From: Bacilli bacterium
GTDB taxonomy: Bacteria; Bacillota_I; Bacilli_A; RF39; UBA660
Length of the DNA stretch: 41,291 bases
Assembly: GCA_029100965.1 (NCBI GenBank)
Contig: JAQXQC010000002.1
Span: 1 to 41,291 of the forward strand
Direction: 5' to 3'
Part shown: in pieces, positions 28,123 through 38,667 of the stretch
How the letters are laid out: every line of letters begins with the position of its first letter
Position numbering within the stretch: the stretch's first letter is position 1
The notes under the pieces: generated by a model
The model's input: only the letters and a program-made list of their open reading frames with translations
Told to the model about the DNA's origin: nothing
Databases searched by the model: none
Made by a program: the position numbers and the translations under genes

Positions 28123-29536
28123 CTACTACTTCACCATCCAAACTCCAAGTTTTTACTTCTGTTATTTTTACTTTAACAATTTTTCCTATGTATTTTTCTG
28201 AAGCTTTTACGTTTACTAATTTCATTGTATCTGTATATCCCATTAGTCTTCCTTCTTTTTCACTTTTACCTTCGATTAAGACATCTACTATTTTGTTTAA
28301 GTATTTTTGATTATTTTCTAGAGCATATTGATTAATTTTTTTGTTTAGTTCTGCTAATCTTTCTTTCTTTTCTTCCTCTGTTGTTTCATCTTTAAAGTTA
28401 CTAGCAGGTGTTCCTTCTCGTTTGGAGTAAATAAATGTGTAAGCTAAATCATATTTTAATTCATCTACTAAATCTAGGGTTTCTTGAAAATCTTCTTTAG
28501 ATTCTCCTGGAAAGCCTACAATGATATCTGTTGTAATGGATACATTTTTGATTTTATTTTTAATTTTATAGAATAATTCTCTATATTCTTCTTTGGTGTA
28601 TTTTCTTCCCATTTTTTGTAATATTTTGGTTGATCCACTTTGTAATGGTAAGTGAATATATGGCATGATATTATCATATTTAGCAATTATATCAATCATA
28701 TCATCGGTAAAGTCCCAAGGATGTGAGGTAACGAAACGAATTCTTGGAATGTTTGTTTTGGCAACATCTTCTAATAAATTTGCCATTCCATAATGAAGAT
28801 TTAAGTCTTTTCCATAGGCATTTACATTTTGTCCTAATAAGGTTACTTCTTGGTATCCTTCTTTTACTAAATCTTTGACTTCTTTTAAGATATCTTCTGG
28901 AAGTCTGCTTCTTTGTTTTCCTCTTGTATAAGGGACAATACAATATGTACAGAATTTATCACATCCATACATAATGTTAATCCAAGCTTTATATTTGGAG
29001 TCTCTTTTAACAGGAATTCCTTCAATAACATCTCCTTCAATAGAAAATACTTCAATATCTTGTTGTTTGGTTGTTAAGGTTTTTTCTAAGTAAAGAGGTA
29101 ATTTGTGAAAGTTATGAGTTCCCATTACGATATCTACCCACGGAAATTTTTCTTTTAATTCATTAGCAATTCCTTCTTCTTGTGCCATGCAACCACAAAA
29201 TACAGTAATAATATCTTCCTTGGTTTCTTTTAAATGCTTAATTCTTCCTAACATGCCATGAACTTTATTGTGTGCATTTTCACGAATCGCACAAGTATTT
29301 AAAATAATGACATCTGCCTCATCCATATCTTCTTTCTTGCTATATCCCATTTCTTCCATAATGGCAGAGATATTCTCACTATCATGAACGTTCATTTGGC
29401 ACCCATAAGTATAAATGCAATAATTCTTTCCTACTCCTAATACTTTCATACTAGGAGATAATTGATATTCATCTCTTTTTATTTCTACTTTTTTGTCTGT
29501 TCTTATTCTTGCTTCTTTAATATTTGGTAAATTCAT
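28112..29536 (-). CDS. miaB: tRNA-2-methylthio-N6-dimethylallyladenosine synthase
   Basis: 'YTYGCQMNVHDSE', 'CAIRENAHNKV', radical-SAM 'YGCDKFCTYCIVPYTRGKQRSR', TRAM-like C-terminus. Confidence 0.97.
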   Translation of the reverse strand: MNLPNIKEARIRTDKKVEIKRDEYQLSPSMKVLGVGKNYCIYTYGCQMNVHDSENISAIMEEMGYSKKEDMDEADVIILNTCAIRENAHNKVHGMLGRIKHLKETKEDIITVFCGCMAQEEGIANELKEKFPWVDIVMGTHNFHKLPLYLEKTLTTKQQDIEVFSIEGDVIEGIPVKRDSKYKAWINIMYGCDKFCTYCIVPYTRGKQRSRLPEDILKEVKDLVKEGYQEVTLLGQNVNAYGKDLNLHYGMANLLEDVAKTNIPRIRFVTSHPWDFTDDMIDIIAKYDNIMPYIHLPLQSGSTKILQKMGRKYTKEEYRELFYKIKNKIKNVSITTDIIVGFPGESKEDFQETLDLVDELKYDLAYTFIYSKREGTPASNFKDETTEEEKKERLAELNKKINQYALENNQKYLNKIVDVLIEGKSEKEGRLMGYTDTMKLVNVKASEKYIGKIVKVKITEVKTWSLDGEVVDGK

Positions 29537-29548
29537 TACTTCACACTC

Positions 29549-31405
29549 CTACTTCTTTTTTATTAAATTTTTACTTGATAAATAATTATAGTGACTAGAA
29601 AATACTTCGTTTTCTTTTTTCTTTTTGTTAAGGTAATATGCTAAATCATGGAGTTGATATTCCCATTTATAAATATTTTGATTGTTATTTAAATGATTAA
29701 AAATCAAGTCATATAGTAAATACTGGTTAAAGGCATCTGCATATCTTCTTGCAGGACTGCTAGAATGAGAATAACACTCTAGATTTTGTCCTTTATGATA
29801 AACTGGTTTATCTGTATATTTGGCTTTTGTATAACTATCTTTTATTTTTTGATAATATTCCTTACTTTGTAAAAAGATTGGATCAAGTTTTTTTAGTTTT
29901 AATAATTGTTCTTGAATAAAACTTTCACTTGGTAAATCTATTTTTCTATATAAATAAGGTAAACTACTATCTTTAAAGTATTTTCCTATTTGATAGTTTG
30001 TTAATACCATGGTTTCATGTACGATATTGGCACTAGGAGAAATATTTGTTTTTAAAGATTCATGATTGGGATCAAAATTTAGGGCATTTTGATATTCTCG
30101 GTAATAATCACGAATAATATTTCCTTTTTTCCTTACTTCAGCAAATAGCGTTAATCTTTTTAGCATTATGGCTAAAGAAGTATTTTCTTCCCCTAAAATC
30201 AATTGATCGGCTGTTTGATAATTTAGTCGATGTTTTACTTGAATTTTTCCTTTCACAAAAGAGAAATCTTCTTCAATTAGTGAAAAATTGCTATCTAAAT
30301 GAAAGATATAACTAATTACATTACGATGATTATTGGGAATAAGAGAACAGATTCCATCACTAATTATTTCTGGATATAAAGAAATTTTTCTATCTCTTAG
30401 ATAAATTGTTTCTGCTCTTTTTTTTGCTTCCATATCAACTATAGATTGATATGGGACAAATGATGGAATATCGGTAATATGGACATATAATGTATACGTT
30501 CCATCTATATTTTGTTCTAAATAAAGGGCATCATCTAAACAAGTAGAACTTTCTCCATCAATAGTTATACACTCTTGATTTAAAAAATTAATTCTATTGG
30601 TATTATCCATTTTAAAAGTATTCACTTCATCAAGGGCAGAGACAAAGAAATCAAAATTAATGTGATATCTTTCTTCTATCTTATCTAACGTAATACTATA
30701 ATTTGGATCAAATAATTCAATTAAACGAATAATGTGCTCTTTATACTCTAACTTGGATTTTTTAATAAAGTCTAGATAAGAGTTTCTGTTATTCATAATT
30801 TCTTTTCGATAAGAACTTGCTAAAAAAGTTAGAATGACATGATAATAATAAGAAATTTCTTCATATTTTTTTTCATCTAAATATAAATATTGTTTTAAAA
30901 TAATATCAAAGATATTTTCTCCTTCTTTATTTCTACTAGAAAGTATTCCTTGGTTTTCTTTTAAAAAGTTCTCAATTAAGGAAATATTTTTTTCTTGAAA
31001 GATTTGGAAAGATAAGTATTTTACTTTTTCATTAGGAACCACATCTGCATTTCTATTGACTGCTAAAAAGATTTCATGAATTTGATTTAATGGCTCATGA
31101 ATGGCAATTTTATCTTTTAGTTTAAGTGCATTTACTTTATTATCTAAATCGATAATTTGGCCTGATAAAACTTTTAATTCTTTGCTACTTTTTATGGATA
31201 AAGTTGATTCTATTAAATGAATTAAATATTGTACTCTACTTTTATTTTGTTCATAATGACGCATTAAGGTAAAAATGGCATTGAATATTCCTTCTGTTGT
31301 ATTTTTATAATCTTCTTCTAAAAATTCTATTACTCCTTCTAAGTTATTTTCTACATTTAAAATGTACTTTTTTATTTCTTTGCTATTTACTGGTAAATTT
31401 TCCAT
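29549..31405 (-). CDS. Divergent RNB-domain (RNase II/R family) ribonuclease
   Basis: 'CITIDGESSTCLDDALYLEQ', 'YVHITDIPSFVPYQS', 'RKISLYPEIISDGICSLIPNNHRNVISY', 'VHETMVLTNYQIG', 'PYLYR', 'YSHSSSPARRYADAFNQYLL'. Confidence 0.85.
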   Translation of the reverse strand: MENLPVNSKEIKKYILNVENNLEGVIEFLEEDYKNTTEGIFNAIFTLMRHYEQNKSRVQYLIHLIESTLSIKSSKELKVLSGQIIDLDNKVNALKLKDKIAIHEPLNQIHEIFLAVNRNADVVPNEKVKYLSFQIFQEKNISLIENFLKENQGILSSRNKEGENIFDIILKQYLYLDEKKYEEISYYYHVILTFLASSYRKEIMNNRNSYLDFIKKSKLEYKEHIIRLIELFDPNYSITLDKIEERYHINFDFFVSALDEVNTFKMDNTNRINFLNQECITIDGESSTCLDDALYLEQNIDGTYTLYVHITDIPSFVPYQSIVDMEAKKRAETIYLRDRKISLYPEIISDGICSLIPNNHRNVISYIFHLDSNFSLIEEDFSFVKGKIQVKHRLNYQTADQLILGEENTSLAIMLKRLTLFAEVRKKGNIIRDYYREYQNALNFDPNHESLKTNISPSANIVHETMVLTNYQIGKYFKDSSLPYLYRKIDLPSESFIQEQLLKLKKLDPIFLQSKEYYQKIKDSYTKAKYTDKPVYHKGQNLECYSHSSSPARRYADAFNQYLLYDLIFNHLNNNQNIYKWEYQLHDLAYYLNKKKKENEVFSSHYNYLSSKNLIKKK

Positions 31406-31468
31406 AAAACTCCCCCTACTACCATATTTTATTAAAATTTCTTTTTCAGAACACTAATAAATGCTAAT

Positions 31469-33277
31469 TTAATCTTCTTTGATTTCTTCTGTACTTAAGA
31501 CTGATAAGAAAGCTTCACTTGGAATTTCTACATGACCAATCTGTTTCATTTTCTTTTTCCCTTCTTTTTGTTTTTCTAGTAATTTTCTCTTTCTAGTAAT
31601 ATCTCCTCCATAGCACTTTGCTAAAACATTTTTTCGCATTGCTTTGATATCTGCTCTAGCAATAACTTTGCTTCCGATGGTTGCTTGAATAGGAACTTCA
31701 AACATTTGTCTTGGAATTAATTTTTTTAAGTTATCCACGATAATTCTTGCTCTATTATAAGCAAAATCTCTATGTACAATAACGGATAAAGCATCAACAA
31801 TTTCTCCATTTAATAAGATATCCATCTTTACTAAATCACTTGGTTTATTGCCAATAATATCATAATCCATAGATGCATATCCTTTGGTATAACTTTTTAG
31901 TTTATCAAAGAAATCATAAACAATCTCTGAAAGAGGCAATTCATAATGAATATTGACTCTTGTTTCATCCACATATTCCATTGATAAATAAGTGCCTCTT
32001 TTATTTTGACAAAGCTCCATAATATTTCCGACATAATTATTAGGAACAAAAATACTTGTTCTTACATATGGTTCTTTAATCTCTTTGATTTTTACTCTTT
32101 CTGGAAATTCACTCGGATTATCAATATGAATAATTGTTCCATCGGTTAATGTAATTTCATAAATTACGGATGGTGAAGTTGCAATTAATTCTACATGAAA
32201 TTCTCTTTCAATTCTCTCAACGATAATTTCCATATGTAATAAGCCAAGAAAACCTGTTCTGAATCCAAAACCTAGTGTTGTTGAAGACTCTGTTTCAAAT
32301 ACTAAACTAGCATCATTAATTTTTAATTTTTCTAGGGCTTCTCTTAGGGCTGGATATTTTTTGGAGTCAATTGGATAAAGGCCACAATATACCATTGGTT
32401 TCATTTTTTTATAACCAGGTAAAGATTCTTTACAAGGATTATTGGCTAAAGTGATGGTATCTCCTACTCTCACATCAGCAATATCTTTGATACTTGCACA
32501 AACGTACCCTACTTCTCCTTCTCTTAAGGTATCTGTTTTTACATTACTTGGAGTATGAAATCCTAATTCTGTTACATCATAAGTGGAATTTGTCGTTTTC
32601 ATCATGATTTTATCATTACTATGAAGTTCTCCTGATACTACTCTTACATAAGCAACAACACCTTTATAAGGATCAAAGTAACTATCAAAGATTAAACACT
32701 TTAAATGATCATCTTCTTGTTTTTTTGGAGGAGGAATTTTAGTGATGATTTTTTCTAGTAATTCTTCTACTCCTTCTCCAGTTTTCCCCGAAGTAAAAAC
32801 AACATCACTAGAGTCAAAACCAAAAGTATCTACTAATTCTTGGCGTCTTAGTTCTGGTTCTGCATTGGGAAGGTCTATTTTGTTTACAACGGGAATAATT
32901 TCTAAATCATTATCTAGGGCTAAATATACATTTGCAAGGGTTTGGGCTTCTATTCCTTGGGTTGCGTCTACTACTAAGATTGCTCCTTCACATGCGGCTA
33001 AACTTCTGGATACTTCATAACTGAAGTCAACATGACCTGGGGTATCAATTAAATTTAAAATATATCCTTTATAATCTAGTCTTACTGCATTTAATTTAAT
33101 GGTTATTCCTCTTTCTCTTTCAATATCCATATTATCTAGAATTTGTTCTTTCATTACTCTTTTATCTACAGCATTTGTTTTTTCTAAGATTCGATCTGCT
33201 AATGTACTTTTTCCATGATCAATATGGGCAATAATACTAAAATTTCTAATTCTTTCTTGGTTCACTCTATCACGCAC
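31469..33277 (-). CDS. lepA: Elongation factor 4
   Basis: '[17 protein letters not shown]', '[28 protein letters not shown]', '[22 protein letters not shown]', '[20 protein letters not shown]'. Confidence 0.98.
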   Translation of the reverse strand: MRDRVNQERIRNFSIIAHIDHGKSTLADRILEKTNAVDKRVMKEQILDNMDIERERGITIKLNAVRLDYKGYILNLIDTPGHVDFSYEVSRSLAACEGAILVVDATQGIEAQTLANVYLALDNDLEIIPVVNKIDLPNAEPELRRQELVDTFGFDSSDVVFTSGKTGEGVEELLEKIITKIPPPKKQEDDHLKCLIFDSYFDPYKGVVAYVRVVSGELHSNDKIMMKTTNSTYDVTELGFHTPSNVKTDTLREGEVGYVCASIKDIADVRVGDTITLANNPCKESLPGYKKMKPMVYCGLYPIDSKKYPALREALEKLKINDASLVFETESSTTLGFGFRTGFLGLLHMEIIVERIEREFHVELIATSPSVIYEITLTDGTIIHIDNPSEFPERVKIKEIKEPYVRTSIFVPNNYVGNIMELCQNKRGTYLSMEYVDETRVNIHYELPLSEIVYDFFDKLKSYTKGYASMDYDIIGNKPSDLVKMDILLNGEIVDALSVIVHRDFAYNRARIIVDNLKKLIPRQMFEVPIQATIGSKVIARADIKAMRKNVLAKCYGGDITRKRKLLEKQKEGKKKMKQIGHVEIPSEAFLSVLSTEEIKED

Positions 33278-33283
33278 CTTTTT

Positions 33284-33532
33284 TTAATTATAACAAATTG
33301 ATAATAAAATAACAATCCAAACTATGCTAAATAAATAAACGAAATAAAATTTTTTCTTTTTCGTTTTGTGGTGAAACAAGTGCATTCCTATTAGCATTCC
33401 AAAACATCCTCCTAAAAGAGAGATGGTTAATAGTACTTTTTCAGGAATTCTCCATTGATGATGAATAGATTTTATTTTATCTAATTTGCATAAAAAAAGA
33501 CTTAAGAGATTAATGCTAATGAAATAAATCAT
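33284..33532 (-). CDS. DUF1294 family small membrane protein
   Basis: 'CKLDKIKSIHHQWRIPEKVLLTISLLGGCFGMLIGMHLFHHKTKKKKF'. Confidence 0.85.
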   Translation of the reverse strand: MIYFISINLLSLFLCKLDKIKSIHHQWRIPEKVLLTISLLGGCFGMLIGMHLFHHKTKKKKFYFVYLFSIVWIVILLSICYN

Positions 33533-34364
33533 AGAATTCCTTTGGAACGGTTGAAGTGAATGTTAAAGTTTTATTCGAGATTGGATCTAGAAACGAGATT
33601 TTATCATGATGAAGGGCTAATCTTTTTAGAGGGTTAATCTTGCTTCCATATTTTTTATCTCCTAAAATAGGGTAACCCAACTCTTTTAAGTGAACACGAA
33701 TTTGATTTTTTCTTCCTGTTTTTATTTCTACATTAAGCATTGTATATTGATGATTATTTTTGATGGGAAAATAATCTGTGATGGCTCTTTTTCCTCCTAC
33801 TTTAGTAGAATGTGTAAAAGTCATTTTATCTTCATATAAATAATTATCAATATGTCCTTTTTTTGTTATCACACCTGGTACAATTGCAATATAGTTTCTC
33901 TTTTTAACAATTGTATTCCAATCTTTTTGGAGTTGTTCTTTTAATTTTTCTTCTTTAACAAAGATAACTAGACCTGAGGTTTCTTTATCAATTCGATTGA
34001 CAATAAATGCATATTCATGTTTATGATTTAAATATGCTCTTACTCTTTTATAAAGGGTATCTTCTTCTTTTTTGGTTTGATTAGAAGTACTTATTGTTAA
34101 TAAGCCTGCTTCTTTATCTACAACTAAATAATGTTCATCTTCATAAACAATATGGATATTATAGTTTTTTTCTTCTTTCTTTTCTATTTTTACGATATCA
34201 TTTTCTTTTAATAAATAAGGTAATTTATTGATTTCTTTTCCATTTACTTTAACAAATCCTAACCTTACATAAGTTTTTGCTTTATTTTTAGCATATCCTA
34301 AGCTTGATAAGTATTTTATTAAATCTATATTTTCTTCTTGCTCTTTTTTTGACATTTCTAACAC
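33516..34364 (-). CDS. RluA family pseudouridine synthase
   Basis: N-terminal S4-like region; 'IVYEDEHYLVVDKEAGLL', 'FIVNRIDKETSGLVIFVK', 'KTGRKNQIRVHLKELGYPILGDKKYG'. Confidence 0.94.
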   Translation of the reverse strand: MLEMSKKEQEENIDLIKYLSSLGYAKNKAKTYVRLGFVKVNGKEINKLPYLLKENDIVKIEKKEEKNYNIHIVYEDEHYLVVDKEAGLLTISTSNQTKKEEDTLYKRVRAYLNHKHEYAFIVNRIDKETSGLVIFVKEEKLKEQLQKDWNTIVKKRNYIAIVPGVITKKGHIDNYLYEDKMTFTHSTKVGGKRAITDYFPIKNNHQYTMLNVEIKTGRKNQIRVHLKELGYPILGDKKYGSKINPLKRLALHHDKISFLDPISNKTLTFTSTVPKEFYDLFH

Positions 34365-34534
34365 TTCCAGTTCCTATTATATCATACTTTGTTTCTATTT
34401 TTATTATAAATGAAGAATCATTTCTACCCTTATTTTGTCAATTTAATGTAAAATTTCTGTCTAGTCTACTTTCTTTTTTCTCGTTATTTTATATAATATA
34501 ATTAAGATTAACCTAGAAGGAAGGAAAAATGGTA

Positions 34535-34656
34535 ATCTAGCGCCAGGCCTATATTAGGTGACGAGGATTGTAGTTTATCGAAATTTCGGCGGATGCTACA
34601 AGAGAAAGATATATACAAAAAACAAAATCAAAATTGTAACAAAAGTATATCTTTAA
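34535..34656 (+). ncRNA. glmS ribozyme: glmS ribozyme (glucosamine-6-phosphate-activated)
   Basis: Core 'AGCGCC...GTGACGAGGAT-TGTAG-TTTATCGAAATTTCGGCGGATG-CTACA' and a distal helix AAAGATATATAC/GTATATCTTT; immediately upstream of glmS. Confidence 0.95.
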
Positions 34657-34675
34657 GAAAGGAATTAAAATTTTT

Positions 34676-36448
34676 ATGTGTGGTATTGTTGGATATATTG
34701 GTAAAAGACAAGTGTTACCAATTCTTATTAAGGGGCTTAAAAGGTTGGAATACCGTGGTTATGATTCTGCTGGTGTAGCTTTTTTTCATCAGGAAGAAAT
34801 TAAACTTCAAAAAAGTGTAGGAAGAATTCAAGAATTAGAAAAAAAATTAGATTATTCTCTTTCTAGTCATATTGGTATTGGGCATACGAGATGGGCAACG
34901 CATGGGAAAGTTACGATAATGAATTCGCATCCTCATCAAATTGGCAAAATTACTATTGTTCATAATGGAATTATTGAAAATTATTTAACATTAAAAAAAG
35001 AATTAGAAAGTAAAGGCTACTTATTTCAAACAGAAACAGATACAGAGGTCGCTTGTGCTTTAATTGATTGGATAAAGAAAAATAATTCTTCTCTAAAAAT
35101 GGTTGATGTGTTAAATGAAGCTATGAAGAAGTTGAAAGGTAGTTATGCAATTGTGGTAATGGTTCAAGATGAACAAGATAAATTATATGTAATGAAGAAG
35201 GAAAGTCCTTTAGTTATTGGAATAGGAAAAGAGGAATATTTTGTTGCTTCTGATTTTTCTGCTTATTTAGATGATACAAAGGATTATATTATTTTAGAGG
35301 ATAATGAAATTGGTGTTACTTCTATGGATAATGTTTCTATTTATCAAAATGGCATTTTAAAAGATTATGTCGTTAAAACATTAAATGAAGAAGTTGAAAT
35401 TGCAACTAAAGGCGAACAAGAGCATTATATGATGAAAGAAATTAAAGAGCAAAGTCAACTGATTCAAAAATGGAATACCCTTTATTTTGATCAAAAAGAA
35501 AAATTACCTGATATTACTTCTTATCAACGTATTCATATTGTTGCTTGTGGAACAGCTTATCATGCTGGACTTATTGGAAAGTATTTGTTAGAAAAAAATA
35601 CTGATTTTGAAGTGAATGTTTATGTTGCTTCGGAGTATCGCTACCAAAAGAACTTTTTGGATAAAAACACATTAGTTATTGCCATTTCTCAATCTGGGGA
35701 AACGGCTGATACATTAGCTTGTGTAAAAATGGCAAAAGAAAAAGGAGCAACTACTTTAGGCATTATTAATGTTTATAATAGTTCTATTGCTAGAGTTGTT
35801 GACTTTGTTATCTATACACATGCTGGTTGTGAAGTTGCTGTTGCTTCTACTAAGGCTTATACTTCTCAGGTATATGTTTTAGGATTACTTGCTTTAGAAT
35901 ATCAAAGCAAAAAAGAAAAGAAAAATACTTATCAAGAATTACCAGTTAAGATAAATAAGTTAATGGAATATGATTACTCTACTATTGTAAAACATCTTTA
36001 CCAAAAGAAAGATATTTTCTATCTAGGAAGAAATATTGACTACGTGAGTATGTTAGAAGGTTCTTTAAAATTAAAAGAAATTACTTATATTCACAGTGAA
36101 TCTTTCCCAGCTGGTGAACTTAAACATGGGCCTATTTCTTTAATTGAAGAAGATACTCCTGTTATTGCTTTAATTACCCACGAGGAAACTGCTGCTAAAA
36201 CAATTAGTAATATTAAAGAAGTGAAAGCAAGAGGTGCTTATGTTGTTTTAATTATAGAAGATGGAATCGTAGATTCTATTGATAAAAATTGTTATGATGA
36301 GGTTATTTATTTACCTAAAACAGATGAATATACTTGTCCTATTTTAAGTATTATTCCTCTCCAATTAATTGCTTATTATACAGCAAAAAAGAAGAATCTA
36401 GATATTGACAAGCCTAGAAATCTTGCTAAATCTGTTACTGTTGAATAG
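34676..36448 (+). CDS. glmS: Glutamine--fructose-6-phosphate aminotransferase (isomerizing)
   Basis: 'MCGIVGYIGKRQVLPILIKGLKRLEYRGYDSAGVA', 'HTRWATHGKV', 'CGTAYHAGLIGKY', 'SQSGETADTLA', C-terminal 'DKPRNLAKSVTVE'. Confidence 0.99.
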   Translation: MCGIVGYIGKRQVLPILIKGLKRLEYRGYDSAGVAFFHQEEIKLQKSVGRIQELEKKLDYSLSSHIGIGHTRWATHGKVTIMNSHPHQIGKITIVHNGIIENYLTLKKELESKGYLFQTETDTEVACALIDWIKKNNSSLKMVDVLNEAMKKLKGSYAIVVMVQDEQDKLYVMKKESPLVIGIGKEEYFVASDFSAYLDDTKDYIILEDNEIGVTSMDNVSIYQNGILKDYVVKTLNEEVEIATKGEQEHYMMKEIKEQSQLIQKWNTLYFDQKEKLPDITSYQRIHIVACGTAYHAGLIGKYLLEKNTDFEVNVYVASEYRYQKNFLDKNTLVIAISQSGETADTLACVKMAKEKGATTLGIINVYNSSIARVVDFVIYTHAGCEVAVASTKAYTSQVYVLGLLALEYQSKKEKKNTYQELPVKINKLMEYDYSTIVKHLYQKKDIFYLGRNIDYVSMLEGSLKLKEITYIHSESFPAGELKHGPISLIEEDTPVIALITHEETAAKTISNIKEVKARGAYVVLIIEDGIVDSIDKNCYDEVIYLPKTDEYTCPILSIIPLQLIAYYTAKKKNLDIDKPRNLAKSVTVE

Positions 36449-36450
36449 AG

Positions 36451-36484
36451 AAAAGACAGAGCCAAAAATCGGTTCCGTCTTTTA
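36451..36484. terminator. Terminator between convergent glmS and the membrane-protein operon (possibly bidirectional)
   Basis: AAAAGACAGAGCC-aaaaatC-GGTTCCGTCTTTT hairpin with flanking T/A tracts. Confidence 0.75.
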
Positions 36485-37396
36485 ATTTAAATTAAAAATA
36501 TTTCTTAATAATTTATATTCCTCAATACTAATTTTATTTAAAATACTAACATTACTCATATCTATATTGGCTAATCTAGTTACTTGTAATTTTAGACAAA
36601 TATTTTTTAACATTTTATTTTCCTCTAATGTATAACCATTTACCATTTTTGCATGAATATCTTGCTCTAATATTTGATAATTTTGATAAATATTTTCTTG
36701 GTTGCTATCTTCAAAAATGATACTACAATCTTCGTTATGAATATAAAGAGGAATACTTCTATCATGCATTAATAATTCTTCTTTTGTTATTGAAGGAACA
36801 AACTCTTTCTTTTTCTTTGAAAAAGGTAGAGAAATTTTTTTCTTTGCTGTTTCTTCTTTTAGTAAAGTAATTTTATTTTTACTTTTTGCTTCGATTTCTT
36901 CTTTATTTTCAAAAAGATAATATCCAATATAAGCAAGGCAAAGGCAAATTAAATATAACAGAAATATGATCATGCTTAAATCAATAAAATTTACTGCATT
37001 ATCGACATCCATTACATAAAGGGCAGGAATTTTATTTCCTAATACGATAGCAATAGTTGAACCTAAGATAATTATCATTGTGATAAATAAAACGTAATTT
37101 AGAGCAGAATAAACTGGTTTTATTTTTTTATTGAGTGTAAATAAACTGATAGCATTTACAATAACAATAACAATTAAATAGGTTTTTACTGATAAGTATT
37201 TTAATTTAAAAATGTTCAATATTAACCCATTAATATAAGAGAATGTTAAAATACTGATAAGGAAATATGCTACTGTAAAAATTGCCTTGTATTTTTTTTC
37301 TAAATTCTTTTTATCCATAAATAACATTACTACAATCCAAAATAAGATTTCTAAAATTAAATAACATGGATTTATCGTGAATAATTCTTTTAGCAT
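36482..37396 (-). CDS. 5-TM membrane protein with cytosolic C-terminal domain, unknown; paralogue of 37409-38656
   Basis: Five hydrophobic segments; C-terminal 'GYTLEENKMLKNICLKLQ...ISIEEYKLLRNIFNLN'. Confidence 0.65.
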   Translation of the reverse strand: MLKELFTINPCYLILEILFWIVVMLFMDKKNLEKKYKAIFTVAYFLISILTFSYINGLILNIFKLKYLSVKTYLIVIVIVNAISLFTLNKKIKPVYSALNYVLFITMIIILGSTIAIVLGNKIPALYVMDVDNAVNFIDLSMIIFLLYLICLCLAYIGYYLFENKEEIEAKSKNKITLLKEETAKKKISLPFSKKKKEFVPSITKEELLMHDRSIPLYIHNEDCSIIFEDSNQENIYQNYQILEQDIHAKMVNGYTLEENKMLKNICLKLQVTRLANIDMSNVSILNKISIEEYKLLRNIFNLN

Positions 37397-37408
37397 TTTT
37401 ATTACCTC

Positions 37409-38656
37409 CTAATTAGAATAGTTTTTTAACATTCTTTTAAATAAATCATATGTTTCTGTTGAATATTTAGTAATTAAACGATATTCTAAGTTTTTATCAA
37501 TTGTAATAGAATTGTTTTGATTATGTTCTTTAATATCTTTTAACATTTTATTAAATATTCTATAATCATTTAATGTATAAGTATTTTTTTCATTTTCTAA
37601 TTTTATTTGTTCTGGATCTTCTTGAATATATGGTAAACTGTTATTTAAAATTTGATTTAGAACAGTATTGCTATTACTTACTGGTGTAACAATTTGTCTT
37701 TCTTGTTTTTTAGGAATAAATGAGCTTAAGTCAAAACTGTTTTCTTGTATATCACTTTTATTGTTTACTGGAGTTGCAAATTCATGGGTTGGATATGATG
37801 TCATAAATGGTGGAATTGTATTTGTAATAGGTTCTTCTTGTTTAATTAAATTTTCGTTTATCATTTGCTGATTCATAGAATGATTTGGCATTGTAGGAAT
37901 AAAATGATAACTTGGTGTAGTATCTGTATTTAAATTCTCTTTATTTTCAATTAAACTAGTATTCATCGCAGGTACTGTTGAAGTATTTTTCTCCCCTACT
38001 TCTTCTGGAATAGAAATCGTTGCCTCTAATGTATTTTGGTTTTCTGTTTGGTCTTCTTTTTGTAATTTTTTCTTTTCTTGTTTTAATAAAATTCTATCTG
38101 AAATTACTGTACTTAAATATACTAATCCTAAACTAAGTAACCAGAAGACAAATACCATAATACTTAATTCTAATAAAATAATTAAATTTTTATTGGAAAA
38201 TAATGAAGTTTTCTTAAAAATATCTATTTTATTATTCGCAATGAATTCTAAAACTAAGGCAAATAGAAAATTGATAATAATAAAGAATACCCCATGAATT
38301 GTTTTATAAGTACTTTTATGTTTAATATTAATTAAGCTTCCTAAAATAGAAATATTCATAAAGAAATAAACAAATAAATAAGCATAAGTTGAAGGAAAAT
38401 AGATATTGGTAAATAAATCATCCATAATGCTATCGAAAACATTTCCTAATACTTTTCCATTATTGAAAATAATGTAAGAAATAAGAAGAATTGTACTTAT
38501 TGTTGATAAAATAAAGCAAGCTTTCTTGGAAATTTTTTTCTTTAAGAATAAAAATGTAGCAAGAATAATAATTCCTAAGAATATTAAATTTATCCAAGAA
38601 GTATTTATTATAGAAATTAAACTAAATAATTTTTCAAAAATACTTGTGTACTTCAT
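37409..38656 (-). CDS. 5-TM membrane protein with N/P/T-rich linker and C-terminal domain, unknown
   Basis: Five hydrophobic segments, ~150-aa low-complexity linker, C-terminal 'TYTLNDYRIFNKMLKDIKE...YSTETYDLFKRMLKNYSN'. Confidence 0.65.
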   Translation of the reverse strand: MKYTSIFEKLFSLISIINTSWINLIFLGIIILATFLFLKKKISKKACFILSTISTILLISYIIFNNGKVLGNVFDSIMDDLFTNIYFPSTYAYLFVYFFMNISILGSLINIKHKSTYKTIHGVFFIIINFLFALVLEFIANNKIDIFKKTSLFSNKNLIILLELSIMVFVFWLLSLGLVYLSTVISDRILLKQEKKKLQKEDQTENQNTLEATISIPEEVGEKNTSTVPAMNTSLIENKENLNTDTTPSYHFIPTMPNHSMNQQMINENLIKQEEPITNTIPPFMTSYPTHEFATPVNNKSDIQENSFDLSSFIPKKQERQIVTPVSNSNTVLNQILNNSLPYIQEDPEQIKLENEKNTYTLNDYRIFNKMLKDIKEHNQNNSITIDKNLEYRLITKYSTETYDLFKRMLKNYSN

Positions 38657-38667
38657 TTTTATCCCCC

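Noticed and set aside
28701-28943. Minus-strand ORF, 80 aa, Arg/Lys-rich
   Set aside because: Out-of-frame reading inside miaB.
32742-33020. Plus-strand ORF, 92 aa
   Set aside because: Antisense to the lepA GTPase domain.
34593-34778. Plus-strand ORF, 61 aa
   Set aside because: Covers the glmS ribozyme 3' part and an out-of-frame part of glmS.
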